Shown here piece by piece: positions 1 to 8,750 of a stretch of DNA of 64,000 nucleotides. Position 1 is the stretch's first letter, and every line of letters starts with the position of its first letter. The position numbers and the translations under genes were made by a program. Source of the stretch: Mycobacterium sp. IS-1742 (GTDB taxonomy: Bacteria > Actinomycetota > Actinomycetes > Mycobacteriales > Mycobacteriaceae); contig NZ_LQIV01000004.1 in the NCBI RefSeq assembly GCF_001500125.1, forward strand, positions 62,001 to 126,000, read 5' to 3'. The notes beneath the pieces were generated by a model. It was not told the origin of the DNA. It saw only the letters and a program-made list of their open reading frames with translations, and ran no database searches.

Positions 1-977
1 GTCCGGCACGTTCCGCAGAACCCCTGCCTGCACGAGTACGCGGTGTGCACACCCGACCGGTTCAGTGCTCCGAGCAGGGTCTCGTCAGCGGCCACCGAGA
101 CCACCGCCCCCGTCGAGGCGACCGACACCGAGAACGGCGCGCCGTCGACGACGGGCGGGGCGGCGAACCGCTCGAAGTGCAGTTCGACCTGGGCGCGTCC
201 GGCGAGTGCCGACCGCACCGCGGTCAGCATCGGTGCCGGCCCGCACGCGTACACGGTTGTGCCGTCCGGGCACTCACCGAGGAGATCCTCGGCTGTCGGC
301 ACACCCCCGACGTCGTCGGTGTGGATGCGCACGCGATCGCCGTAGCCGGCGACGTCGTCGAGGAACGGCAGGCTGGCGCGACTGCGGCCGGCGTAGGTCA
401 TGGTCCACGGCACGCCGAGGCGCTGCGCCGGCGCGAGCATCGACAGGATCGGGGTGATGCCGATGCCGCCGGCGACGAAGTGCAGCCGTCGCGCGGGGGA
501 TCCGTAACCGGGCAGCGTGAGGGGAAAGGCGTTGCGGGGCCCGTGCGTTCCCACGGTGGCGCCGGGGCGCAGTCGCTCGTGCACCTCGACCGAGCCGCCA
601 CCGCCGCCGGCGATGCGCCGTACCGCGATCCGGTAGCTGTCCCGTACGGCGGGGTCGCCGCACAGTGAGTATTGCCGGATACGTCCACTGGGCAGGTGCA
701 GGTCGAGGTGCGCGCCGGGGTGCCAGGGCGGCAGTGCGCCGCCGTCGGCGGCGGTGAGCGTGAGCGCGACGACGTCCTCGTCGTGTGCGACCACCCGGCG
801 GTCGGTGACGGCGAGCCTGATCAGGTGTTCGTGCGGTCGCGGCTCGGAGATGTCGCGGACGCGGCCCGACAGGGCCCAGAGCGCGGAGATGGCGGCATCG
901 GCGACGCCGATCGACAGATCGTGGCGCAACCGGCCGAACGCGCTCGGCGGCGCCTGCCGGAACCGATCGAGCAGCAT
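1..977 (-). CDS. PDR-type ferredoxin/oxygenase reductase, 3' end cut by window edge
   Basis: Reading the minus strand from an ATG at 977 gives 325 codons that run off the window without a stop. The flavin-binding motif RQYSLCGDP is at about residues 101-109, the NAD-binding GGIGITPILSML at about 170-181, and the start of a C-terminal plant-type 2Fe-2S centre (YSCRQGFCGTC, Cys 316, 321, 324) lies just before the edge. The order FMN/FAD, NAD, 2Fe-2S is that of phthalate-dioxygenase-reductase-like proteins, which pass electrons from NAD(P)H to an oxygenase. The start directly abuts the stop of the upstream gene at 978-980, so the two are surely co-transcribed and the reductase probably serves that ferritin-like protein. 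The fourth cluster cysteine lies outside the window. Confidence 0.88.
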   Translation of the reverse strand, partial: MLLDRFRQAPPSAFGRLRHDLSIGVADAAISALWALSGRVRDISEPRPHEHLIRLAVTDRRVVAHDEDVVALTLTAADGGALPPWHPGAHLDLHLPSGRIRQYSLCGDPAVRDSYRIAVRRIAGGGGGSVEVHERLRPGATVGTHGPRNAFPLTLPGYGSPARRLHFVAGGIGITPILSMLAPAQRLGVPWTMTYAGRSRASLPFLDDVAGYGDRVRIHTDDVGGVPTAEDLLGECPDGTTVYACGPAPMLTAVRSALAGRAQVELHFERFAAPPVVDGAPFSVSVASTGAVVSVAADETLLGALNRSGVHTAYSCRQGFCGTCR

Positions 978-1877
978 CTACAGGTGTGCGGCCCGCGCCG
1001 CGGGGGAGCTGGCGAGGTAGGCGACGGCCTGCGCGGTCGACCCCATCTCCTCGGGGGAGAACCCCGGCCGGAAGTACATCAACGTGTTGGCGCCGAACAG
1101 CTTTCGGTAGCGGGGCAGCAGGCCCAGCTTGGAGTCGCGCATCCGCATCCGGTTGAAGCGCCACCAGCCGATATCGGTGTTCGGGTCACGCTTCACCAGA
1201 TACCAGGCGGCCCGCTGGAAGAACACGAAGATCATCGCCACCGCGATGCACATCGCCCTGATCCGGTCGGAGTAGCTGTCGTGGAAGTGGACCGCGACGT
1301 CGTGGGCGACGCTGCGGTGCTCGACCTCCTCGCTGCCGTGCCAGCGGAACAGGTCGACCATGGTCGGGTCGGCACCGAAGTCGTCCCATGCGCAGTTGAG
1401 GGCGAAGTCGCCCATGACCGCGGTGTAGTGCTCGATGGCCGCGATCAGCCACAGTCGGTCGCACAGGTGGTTGAGCCGCCGCTTGGGATCGGTGGACGTG
1501 CTCGGCGCCAGCATGCGGCCGAACACGTACTCGATCTGGTCGAGGACCGGCCCGGGGTCGATGCCGCGGGCCTCGAGATAGTCGTGCAGAACTCGCTCGT
1601 GCACGTCGGCGTGGGTGGCCTCCTGGCCGATGAATCCGCGCATGTCCTCGGCCAACCGGGGATCCCGCACCAGCGGCAGCGCCTCGTTGAAGGTCTCGAC
1701 GAACCAGCGTTCGGCGGCGGGCAGCACGATGTTGAGCAGGCTCACGACGTTGGACGCCACCGGATGGCCGGGGATCCAGTGCAGATCGCTGTCGGTGACG
1801 TCGAAGGCCACCCTCCTGGCCTGGATCTGCACGGGACCCGGGTCGATCTCCACGTCGAAGCGGCGCGGTCGCAACAT
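978..1877 (-). CDS. Ferritin-like 'metal-dependent hydrolase' family protein (PF10118 type)
   Basis: A 299-residue protein of the family usually labelled predicted metal-dependent hydrolase. Visible metal-ligand-like clusters are GQEATHADVHERV (E-x2-H-x3-H) and GSEEVEHRSVAHDVAVHFHD (E/H rich), with HWIPGHPVAS near the N-terminus. Such paired ExxH elements on helices suggest a carboxylate-bridged di-metal site rather than a classic hydrolase. It is followed without a gap by a flavin/2Fe-2S reductase, the arrangement expected if this is the oxygenase or desaturase-like half of a two-component system; that role is inference. The ATG start at 1877 gives the familiar family N-terminus. Confidence 0.8.
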   Translation of the reverse strand: MLRPRRFDVEIDPGPVQIQARRVAFDVTDSDLHWIPGHPVASNVVSLLNIVLPAAERWFVETFNEALPLVRDPRLAEDMRGFIGQEATHADVHERVLHDYLEARGIDPGPVLDQIEYVFGRMLAPSTSTDPKRRLNHLCDRLWLIAAIEHYTAVMGDFALNCAWDDFGADPTMVDLFRWHGSEEVEHRSVAHDVAVHFHDSYSDRIRAMCIAVAMIFVFFQRAAWYLVKRDPNTDIGWWRFNRMRMRDSKLGLLPRYRKLFGANTLMYFRPGFSPEEMGSTAQAVAYLASSPAARAAHL

Positions 1878-1971
1878 TGCACACCTCCTGATGCCGGTGA
1901 CGCCCGCAGTCTACGACGGTTAGGTGGGAACGCAGGTTTCGGCTAACGCCCGGGTGTCAATACGACGTGCC

Positions 1972-2817
1972 ATGGCGGGGATCAGCGACGTTCTCGACTG
2001 GGCCAAGCACCAGGTGACGTCCAGGGTGCCGAAGGCGGACCTGGACCAGCGCGATGCGGACTACATCCGCGAGCAGTTGCCCGGTACGTGGCTGCTCGCA
2101 TCGCTGTACTTCCGGGCCGACGTGCGGGGCCTGGACCGCATCCCGGCCGAGGGGCCCGTACTGCTGGTCGGCAATCACAGCGGCGGCAACCTGCCGCCCG
2201 ACACCTTCGTGTTCACGCTGGCCTTCTGCTCGTACTTCGGTGTCGAGCGGCCGTTCTACCAGTTGGCGCACAATCTGGTGGTGTCCGTCCCGGGCCTGGG
2301 ATGGCTGCGCAAATTCGGCACCGTCGCAGCCAATCCCGACAACGCCCGGTTGGCGCTCGAATCCGGGGCGGCGCTGCTGGTCTACCCCGGCGGCGACTAC
2401 GAGGTGTTCCGACCGTCGTGGGAGCGGCACCGGGTCGACTTCGGCGGCCGCAAGGGCTACGTGAGGCTGGCCCGTGACGCGGGGGTGCCGATCGTGCCGG
2501 TGGCCAGTGTCGGCGGTCAGGAGGCGGCGCTGTTCCTCGACCGCGGTCAGTGGCTGGCGCGGTTGTTGATGGTGGACAAGCTGGCGCGGTTGAAGAGTGT
2601 GCCGATCCTGTTGGCACCGCCGTGGGGTCTGGTGGTCAGCGACCTCATCCCGCGACTGCCGTTGCCGACGAAGATCGTCATCGAGGTGCAGGAGCCCATC
2701 GCGGCGGCCGACATCGCCGACGCCGACGCCGACGTCATCAACGACAAGGTGGTGGCGAGCCTGCAGGGCGGGGTGGACCGGCTGGCCGCGGAGCGACGAT
2801 TCCCGGTGCTGGGCTAG
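1972..2817 (+). CDS. Lysophospholipid/diacylglycerol acyltransferase-family protein
   Basis: The frame is open from a GTG at 1924, but the ATG at 1972 begins the conserved sequence MAGISDVLDWAK and is preferred (281 residues). The acceptor motif region is VGNHSGGNLPPDTFVF at about residues 61-76: the His and the next Asp are separated by seven residues, unlike the HX4D of ordinary PlsC, as in monoacylglycerol-acyltransferase-like members. Later blocks, including a Pro-Gly-Gly-Asp (YPGGDYEVF), fit the family. It probably transfers an acyl group to a glycerolipid at the membrane. It sits 9 bp before an SRPBCC gene and upstream of an SDR on the same strand. Substrate cannot be read from the sequence. 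Confidence 0.8.
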   Translation: MAGISDVLDWAKHQVTSRVPKADLDQRDADYIREQLPGTWLLASLYFRADVRGLDRIPAEGPVLLVGNHSGGNLPPDTFVFTLAFCSYFGVERPFYQLAHNLVVSVPGLGWLRKFGTVAANPDNARLALESGAALLVYPGGDYEVFRPSWERHRVDFGGRKGYVRLARDAGVPIVPVASVGGQEAALFLDRGQWLARLLMVDKLARLKSVPILLAPPWGLVVSDLIPRLPLPTKIVIEVQEPIAAADIADADADVINDKVVASLQGGVDRLAAERRFPVLG

Positions 2818-2826
2818 GGGGGCGGC

Positions 2827-3261
2827 ATGAGGCTCGAACGGCGATGTGTGCTCGACGCCGACCGCGACACGGTGTGGAAGGTGGTCAGCAACCCGGACTG
2901 CTATCCGGAGTTCATGGCGAGCCTGGAGCGCTGGGAGACCGTCACCGAGGGTCCGCCCGACGTCGGGTCCCGGTTCACCGTGCACTGGAAGGTGGGTTCG
3001 GTGCCGATCGGCGGCATCGTCGAACTCGTGGAATTCGATCCGCAGCGTGACCTGGCGTGGATCGGCATCACCGGGGTGACGCTGCGCGGCCGCTTCCGGT
3101 TGCGTGACGGCAACGACGGCCGCACCAAGGTGACGTTCCGGCTGTCCTACGAGGCGCCGGGCGGGGTGCTCGGGCTGATCGCCGACCGGGTGGCGGCCCG
3201 ACAGGTGGGGCGCACCATGTCCGAGACGCTCAAGCGGCTCAAGGCCCTGGTGGAGGGCTGA
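2827..3261 (+). CDS. SRPBCC (START/polyketide-cyclase-like) family protein
   Basis: A 144-residue protein with the typical opening RRCVLDADRDTVWKVVSNPD, the mid beta-strand pattern of SRPBCC proteins and a C-terminal helix (VGRTMSETLKRLKALVEG). These proteins form a helix-grip fold with a hydrophobic cavity; mycobacteria carry many, some binding lipids. It begins 9 bp after the acyltransferase gene and is likely in the same transcript. No catalytic residue can be assigned, so only a hydrophobic ligand-binding role is suggested. Confidence 0.82.
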   Translation: MRLERRCVLDADRDTVWKVVSNPDCYPEFMASLERWETVTEGPPDVGSRFTVHWKVGSVPIGGIVELVEFDPQRDLAWIGITGVTLRGRFRLRDGNDGRTKVTFRLSYEAPGGVLGLIADRVAARQVGRTMSETLKRLKALVEG

Positions 3262-3297
3262 CCGTTTCGCGCGGTCCGCGGCGGGTAGTCCGGCCCC

Positions 3298-4089
3298 ATG
3301 GCTGAAGCGACGAAGCTGGCACTGGTCACCGGCGCATCAACGGGTATCGGATTCGAACTGGCCAAACTGTTCGCCCGGGATGGCTACGAGCTGGTGATCG
3401 CGGCCGACGAGGCGCAGATTCACGTTGCCGCACAGGAACTTTCGCGAATCGGTCGGCAGGTGACACCGGTCGAGGTGGATCTGCGCACGGAGGAGGGCGT
3501 GGCCTCGCTGTATGCGAAGGCGACGGCGAACGGCCGCCGGCTGGACGCGGCGGCGATCAACGCCGGGATCGGACGGGCCGGGCGGTTCGTCGACGGCGAC
3601 CTGGCCGAAGACCTCGCGATCGTCGACCTCAACGTGCGCTCCACGGTGCACCTGGCCAAACTCGTGCTGGCCGACATGGACGAGCGGGGCAGTGGCCGGG
3701 TGCTGTTCACGTCGTCGACCGTCGCCGCGATCCCCGGGTCCAACCAGAGCATCTACAACGCGTCGAAGTCGTTCGTGCAGAGTTTCGCCGAGGCACTGCA
3801 CGACGAGATGCGCGACACCGGGGTGACGGTCACCGCGCTGATGCCCGGCCCCGTCGACACCGAATTCTTCACCCGCGCGAAGATGCGCAACACCCCTGTC
3901 GGCGGTCCGCTGCCCAAGGACGACCCGGCGGACGTGGCCAGACAGGGTTACGAGGCGATGAAGCGCGGCGATCGGAAGGTGGTCGCGGCGTCGCTGATGT
4001 CGAAGGCACTGGGGGCGGCCACCATGGTGCTGCCCGACGGGATCAAGGCGCGGATGAACCGGCTGATCGCCAAACCGATGGAGCGCTGA
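3298..4089 (+). CDS. Short-chain dehydrogenase/reductase
   Basis: A 263-residue classical SDR. The NAD(P)-binding motif TGASTGIG lies at about residues 10-17, the Asn of the NAG-type motif is in AINAGIGRAG, the catalytic Ser in FTSSTVAAIPG, and the Tyr/Lys pair in YNASK (Tyr153, Lys157). It therefore has a complete catalytic tetrad and should oxidise or reduce a hydroxyl/carbonyl. It follows the acyltransferase and SRPBCC genes on the same strand with a 36 bp gap. The substrate is unknown. Confidence 0.88.
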   Translation: MAEATKLALVTGASTGIGFELAKLFARDGYELVIAADEAQIHVAAQELSRIGRQVTPVEVDLRTEEGVASLYAKATANGRRLDAAAINAGIGRAGRFVDGDLAEDLAIVDLNVRSTVHLAKLVLADMDERGSGRVLFTSSTVAAIPGSNQSIYNASKSFVQSFAEALHDEMRDTGVTVTALMPGPVDTEFFTRAKMRNTPVGGPLPKDDPADVARQGYEAMKRGDRKVVAASLMSKALGAATMVLPDGIKARMNRLIAKPMER

Positions 4090-4091
4090 GG

Positions 4092-4505
4092 TCAGCCGAC
4101 GGGCGGCGGAGTCCCCGCGCCCGGCGCACCCTGGATCGGCACGATCGGGGTGGGCGTCACCGTCGTGATGCCGTTGGACCCCACCCGCGGTCCGCCGGCC
4201 GGCTGCGACGCCTTGAGGCGGTCGGCGGCGGCCTGGCTGCAGTCCAGCATCAGCAGCATCTTGCCGCCGGACGTCAGCTTCTGGGTGTCGACCAGGCAGC
4301 TCGACTGCGGCAGCACGCTGCCGAACGAGCCGCCGAAGGTGGCCTTCACGCCCTGCGCGCGCAGGATCTGCAGTGCCTTTGTGTAGGGCTCCCCGACGAC
4401 GTTGTAGGTGCCGCCCGGCTGGGACGCGGCCACACCGGTGCCGATCACGGCCGCGGCCCCGGCGGCCAGCACTCCGGCGCCGAGCGTCACGAGCTTCTTC
4501 AACAT
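4092..4505 (-). CDS. Small secreted mycobacterial protein with Sec signal peptide
   Basis: Start chosen at the ATG at 4505 because it gives a clear signal peptide (MLKKLVTLGAGVLAAGAAAV, Ala-rich cleavage region), whereas the longer open frame adds an unlikely hydrophilic leader. The mature part of about 110 residues has two Cys (SSCLVDTQK and MLLDCSQAA), likely one disulfide, and a Pro/Gly/Thr-rich tail (GAPGAGTPPPVG). This resembles the small exported proteins with a PASTA-like or LpqN-like feel found across mycobacteria, but I do not recognise a named family. It converges on the SDR gene with only 2 bp between stops. Confidence 0.72.
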   Translation of the reverse strand: MLKKLVTLGAGVLAAGAAAVIGTGVAASQPGGTYNVVGEPYTKALQILRAQGVKATFGGSFGSVLPQSSCLVDTQKLTSGGKMLLMLDCSQAAADRLKASQPAGGPRVGSNGITTVTPTPIVPIQGAPGAGTPPPVG

Positions 4506-4593
4506 GGCCTCCGTCGGTTGTGTGCGGTGCGAACATATCGCAGCGGTGACGAATGTGAAACCGGAGAACGGCGCTCCGGCGTTACAGCCCATC

Positions 4594-6756
4594 TCACAGC
4601 ACAGGGCGCACCAGCGAACCCATCACTGCGCCGAGCGCCGCCGCGCGGGGGTCGGTGAAGACGTCCTCGAGCAGGCGCTGGCGTCCGTCCGGACCCCGTA
4701 GCGGCACCCGCCAATTCGGGTACTCGTCGCTGGTGCCGGGCTGGTTCTGGGTCTTCAGATCTCCGACCGCATCGGCGAGGGACAGCGACAGCAACCGCGA
4801 CGGGGTCCGGCCCAGATACCGGTGCAGGGCCAGGATCACGGCGTCGGAACCCGGTTCGCCATCCGGTCCGATGTCGCCGTCCTGCGCGGGCAGCAGGCCC
4901 ACCCGGCGCAGTTCGGACAGCCATGCGGCCTGCGCGGCCCGGTCGTCGGCGAGTTCCTCGGCCGCCGGACGGGTGAGCAGCCCCAGCTCGTCGCGCAACC
5001 GGACGTGTTCCCCGGCAAGGTATCCGGCGGTGGGCGGCAGATCGTGCGTCGTCACCGCCGAGAGGCAGAACTCCCGCCACCGCTCCGCGGGCAGCGGCCC
5101 GCCGTCGCCGTCACGGTCGTGCTCGAACCACAGGATCGAGGTGCCGAACAGCCCGCGGTCGTGCAGGTAGTCGCGCACCCAGGGTTCGACGGTGCCGAGG
5201 TCCTCACCGACCACCACCGCCCCCGCCCGGTGCGCCTCGAGCGCGACGATGCCGATCATGGCCTCGTGGTCGTAACGGACGTAGGTGCCGTCGGTCGGTG
5301 CGGCGCCGCGCGGGATCCACCACAGCCGGAACAGACCGATGATGTGGTCGATCCGGACGCCTCCCGCATGCCGCAGCACCCCGCTGACCAACGCGCGGAA
5401 CGGTTCGTAGGCCCGCTCGACCAGCTGATCAGGGCGCCACGGCGGTTGCGACCAGTCCTGGCCGAGCTGGTTGAACTCGTCGGGCGGGGCGCCGGCGGTG
5501 ACGCCGAGGGCGAGCACTTCCTGCAGGGCCCACGCGTCGGCGCCGTTGGGGTCCACCCCGACCGCGAGGTCGTGCATGACCCCGATGTCCATCCCGGCGC
5601 CGATCGCGGTGGCGTGAGCGGCGGTGAGTTGCTCGTCGAGTTGCCACTGAAGCCAGCGGTGGAAGTCGACGTCGTCGGCGTGCTCGGCGGCGTACGCGGC
5701 CACCGCCTCGCTGCGTGGACGCTGCAGTTCGGCCGGCCAACCGTGCCAGTCGTTGCCGTACTTCTCCGCCAGCGCGCACCAGACGGCGAAGTCGTCGAGG
5801 GCGCGCCCCTCACGCGCCCGGTATCCCGCGTAGGAGAGCTCGCGTCCGGCCGACCGCTCGACGTGGTAGATGGCCGTCAGTGCCGCCCGCTTGGCCCGCC
5901 AGGCCGAATCGCGATCGACGAGCTCCTTGCGCCGGGCGCGGGCCTGAACCTCGGTGCGCGCGCGCCGCAACCGTCCCCGGTGGCGCAGTTCGGCGTATTC
6001 CGGGATCGCCTCCGGCCGCAGGTACAGCGGGTTGACGAACCGGCGGGACGTCGGCAGGTACGGCGACGGTTCCATCGGCACGGCGGGCGCGGCCGCGTGG
6101 AGGGGATTGACCAAGATGAACCCGGCGCTGTGCCGCGTCGCCGACCACACCGCCAGGTCGGTGAGGTCGGTCAGGTCGCCGACTCCCCACGAGCGGTGCG
6201 AGCGGACGCTGTAGAGCTGGGTGGCCAGCCCCCAGCTGCGACGGGCCCCGAGCCGCGGCGGCACCGGAGGGGTCGCGGGGGACACGATGAGCGGCGCGTC
6301 CGCCTCGACCGTCCCGCTGCGCATGTGCACCCGGTGGTATCCCAGCGGCAGGTCCGCGGGCAGCTCGAAGCTGGCCTCACCGACCTGTCGGCCGTCGAGA
6401 TCGAAAGGCGGTGTGTCGTTGCGCAATTGGCGCAGAGCAGTGCGGGTCGAGCCGTCCTCGAGCGCGACCCACACCTCGACGGCGTCACCGTGGGTGACAT
6501 GCACCCAGAACGACGACGTGCTTCCGGTGCGGGCCAGGATCGTGGGCGGCAGGGACCGCTGCCAGTACATGCGGTCGTGCTGTGTGAGCGCGGCGGCGCG
6601 TTGCTCGTCGTCCGCTGCGGCGACGCCCAGTGCAGCGAGCACCGCGATCAGCGTCGACTCGGGTACGGCGACCTGGGTGCCGGACCAGTCCTCGTAGTGG
6701 GTGGCGACGCCGTGGCGGGCGGCGAGTTCGACCAGGGACGGGGACAGTTCGGTCAT
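4594..6756 (-). CDS. malQ: 4-alpha-glucanotransferase (amylomaltase, GH77)
   Basis: Start at the ATG at 6756 (MTELSPSLVELAARHGVATH) gives 720 residues, close to the length of mycobacterial MalQ. The protein has the long N-terminal extension seen in actinobacterial enzymes, then the GH77 barrel. Catalytic regions are visible: the nucleophile Asp in GGVRIDHIIGLFRLWW, the acid/base Glu in VVGEDLGTVEPWV and the transition-state Asp in VTTHDLPPTAGYLAGEH. It transfers maltodextrin segments between glucans in cytoplasmic maltose/glycogen metabolism. It is divergent from the MFS gene and stands alone as a unit. Confidence 0.95.
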   Translation of the reverse strand: MTELSPSLVELAARHGVATHYEDWSGTQVAVPESTLIAVLAALGVAAADDEQRAAALTQHDRMYWQRSLPPTILARTGSTSSFWVHVTHGDAVEVWVALEDGSTRTALRQLRNDTPPFDLDGRQVGEASFELPADLPLGYHRVHMRSGTVEADAPLIVSPATPPVPPRLGARRSWGLATQLYSVRSHRSWGVGDLTDLTDLAVWSATRHSAGFILVNPLHAAAPAVPMEPSPYLPTSRRFVNPLYLRPEAIPEYAELRHRGRLRRARTEVQARARRKELVDRDSAWRAKRAALTAIYHVERSAGRELSYAGYRAREGRALDDFAVWCALAEKYGNDWHGWPAELQRPRSEAVAAYAAEHADDVDFHRWLQWQLDEQLTAAHATAIGAGMDIGVMHDLAVGVDPNGADAWALQEVLALGVTAGAPPDEFNQLGQDWSQPPWRPDQLVERAYEPFRALVSGVLRHAGGVRIDHIIGLFRLWWIPRGAAPTDGTYVRYDHEAMIGIVALEAHRAGAVVVGEDLGTVEPWVRDYLHDRGLFGTSILWFEHDRDGDGGPLPAERWREFCLSAVTTHDLPPTAGYLAGEHVRLRDELGLLTRPAAEELADDRAAQAAWLSELRRVGLLPAQDGDIGPDGEPGSDAVILALHRYLGRTPSRLLSLSLADAVGDLKTQNQPGTSDEYPNWRVPLRGPDGRQRLLEDVFTDPRAAALGAVMGSLVRPVL

Positions 6757-6845
6757 AGCTGACCATCCTGCCGTGAGTGAGGTGGGCACGCGCGCGAGCA
6801 TTCCCGTTCCGCGTGAAAGTAACCGGCCTGGGTATGGTCGCGCCC

Positions 6846-8045
6846 ATGGCCTCTGGAGTGCTCGATGTGTCCGCGGTGCGTGTGCGCCGGGCCCGGGTCG
6901 CGGTGGCCGCGCAGTTCCTCACCAACGGTGCGTTGTTCGCGAACCTGCTGCCGCGCTATCCGGAGATCAAAGCCGACCTGGCGCTGACCAACGCCGTGTA
7001 CGGCATCACGATCGCCGCCTTCTCCGCGGGGGCCTTCGTCGCCGGCCTCGCGGCAGCCGCTCTCATCCGCCGCTTCAATTCGGCCCGGGTCGCCGTCGCG
7101 GGGACCGTCACCATCGCGGTGTTCGTGTTCGCGGCCGGGCTGGCGCCGTCGGCGGTACTGGTGGCCGCGGCGCTCTTCCTGGCGGGCGCGGCCGACGCGG
7201 TAACCGATGTGGCGCAGAACGCCCATGCCCTCCGGGTCCAGCGCAGCTACGGCCGGTCCATCATCAACTCCGTGCATGCCGTGTGGGCCGGCGGTGCTGT
7301 CCTGGGCGGGCTCATGGGCGCGGGCGCGATCGCCCTGGAGGTCCCGCGTCCGGTGCACCTGGGGGTCGCCGCCGTGGTGTTCACCGGGGTGGTGCTGGTC
7401 GCCTATCACTTCATGCTGCCGGGGGCCGATCACGACGACCATCCGGCGGCGGCCTACGCCGACGGCGAGCGCGCCGGGCGGAAGGTGTACCTGGTGCTGG
7501 TCGCGCTGGCCGTCATCGCCATCGCCGGGGCGTTGGTCGAGGACGCCGGGAGTTCGTGGGCCACCCTGTATCTGCGCGACAGCGTCGGCGCTCCGGGCGC
7601 GATCGCGGCGTTCGGGTACATCGCCCTCGCCGCCTTCATGTTCGTCGGCCGGCTCCTCGGTGACCGGCTGGTCGACCGGTTCGGCGAGACCGCTGTCGCC
7701 CGCGCCGGGGGAGCGTTGGCCGCGGCGGGCATGGGCGCGGCGCTGGCCTTCCCGAGCGTTCCCACGACGATCGCCGGCTTCGCCGTCGCCGCGCTCGGCG
7801 TGGCCACCGCGATCCCGGCGGCCATGCACGGCGCCGATCAGCTCCCCGGACTGCGACCCGGTACCGGTCTGACCATCGTCACCTGGCTGTTGCGCATCGG
7901 CTTCCTGGCCTCACCGCCTGTCGTGGGCCTGATCGCCGACTCCACCAGCCTGCGGATCGGATTGCTGACGGTCCCGCTCGCCGGGCTGGTGATCGTGGCG
8001 CTCGCGGGCGCGCTCAATGTGAGAGGCCGGCCAGTTCGATCGTGA
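6846..8045 (+). CDS. Major facilitator superfamily transporter
   Basis: About 399 residues with roughly 12 hydrophobic segments separated by short loops, starting with RRARVAVAAQFLTNGALFAN. The frame opens further upstream (6777) and has an ATG at 6834; the ATG at 6846 (MASGVLDVSAVRV) was chosen because it leaves a short hydrophilic leader before TM1. The architecture resembles the YbjJ/fucose-permease-like MFS group, with an acidic/His-rich central loop (GADHDDHPAAAY). Substrate unknown. Its 3' end overlaps the convergent SMR gene by about 32 bp. Confidence 0.85.
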   Translation: MASGVLDVSAVRVRRARVAVAAQFLTNGALFANLLPRYPEIKADLALTNAVYGITIAAFSAGAFVAGLAAAALIRRFNSARVAVAGTVTIAVFVFAAGLAPSAVLVAAALFLAGAADAVTDVAQNAHALRVQRSYGRSIINSVHAVWAGGAVLGGLMGAGAIALEVPRPVHLGVAAVVFTGVVLVAYHFMLPGADHDDHPAAAYADGERAGRKVYLVLVALAVIAIAGALVEDAGSSWATLYLRDSVGAPGAIAAFGYIALAAFMFVGRLLGDRLVDRFGETAVARAGGALAAAGMGAALAFPSVPTTIAGFAVAALGVATAIPAAMHGADQLPGLRPGTGLTIVTWLLRIGFLASPPVVGLIADSTSLRIGLLTVPLAGLVIVALAGALNVRGRPVRS

Positions 8046-8337
8046 GCACACCGGCCACGATGAGGGCGATTCCCGCGCCCATCGTCGGCGTGAGGCGTTC
8101 GCCGAACAGGAACCGCGCCAGCACGGCGACGAGCGCGACGCCGCAGGCCGTCCACACGCCGTAGGCGATGCCGACCGGCAGGCCGAGGGACAGCGTCAGC
8201 CACAGCAAGGTGAACGACGCCAGGTAGCCGAGCACCACCGGCGCGATCCAGACCTTCTTGCGGAACCCGTCCGACGCGCGCAGGCACAGCGTCGCGAGCA
8301 CCTCCAGCGCAATGGCAGCCGCGAGGGCGAGATACAT
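8014..8337 (-). CDS. Small multidrug resistance (SMR) transporter, second of a pair
   Basis: 107 residues, four predicted transmembrane helices. The start is the ATG at 8337, whose bases overlap the stop of the upstream SMR gene. The essential SMR glutamate is present in TM1 (MYLALAAAIALEVLATLCLR), followed by LPVGIAYGVWTACG and a TM4 of GIALIVAGVLTIELAG. SMR proteins work as dual-topology or paired dimers that exchange protons for cationic drugs or guanidinium. Adjacent, coupled genes of this kind usually encode a heterodimer. Confidence 0.9.
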   Translation of the reverse strand: MYLALAAAIALEVLATLCLRASDGFRKKVWIAPVVLGYLASFTLLWLTLSLGLPVGIAYGVWTACGVALVAVLARFLFGERLTPTMGAGIALIVAGVLTIELAGLSH

Positions 8338-8681
8338 CACAGCGCGCCACGCGTTTCCGGCCGCGGGTGCGCGCCGACCTCCACCAGCAACACCCCGCCG
8401 ATGATCAACGCGATGCCGGCGGCGATCGGCCAGGTGAACGGATCGCCGAAGATCCCGGCCGCCAGGACGGCGGTGGCCGCCGTACCCGAGGCGCCCCAGA
8501 TGCCGTACGCCACACCGACGGCCATCCCGGCCCGAAGTACGGCGGTGAGGAGTACGAACGCCCCGAGGTACCCGGCGACCACGACGATCAGCCACCACGA
8601 GTCGTCCTGAGATGCCCGGAGCGCGAAGGTCGCGGTGACCTCGGTGACGATGGCTGCGGTCAACAGCACTGACTTCCGCAC
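8337..8681 (-). CDS. Small multidrug resistance (SMR) transporter, first of a pair
   Basis: 114 residues with the SMR signature: a TM1 glutamate in LLTAAIVTEVTATFALR, the MAVGVAYGIWGASG motif, and TM4 GIALIIGGVLLVEVG. It overlaps the next SMR gene by one base, so translation is coupled and the two likely assemble as a heterodimeric exporter of small cationic compounds, as in EbrAB or YkkCD. The pair is divergent from the carboxylesterase gene. Confidence 0.9.
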   Translation of the reverse strand: MRKSVLLTAAIVTEVTATFALRASQDDSWWLIVVVAGYLGAFVLLTAVLRAGMAVGVAYGIWGASGTAATAVLAAGIFGDPFTWPIAAGIALIIGGVLLVEVGAHPRPETRGAL

Positions 8682-8750
8682 CGCGTCAACCTATCCGACG
8701 TGATGAGTAGCCTGGTCGGGTCGAGGCTTACCGCAGGGAGGTGCTGCCGC

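Noticed and set aside
1924..1971. GTG start 48 bp upstream for the acyltransferase
   Set aside because: The added residues (VSANARVSIRRA) are not family-like and the ATG at 1972 begins the conserved part.
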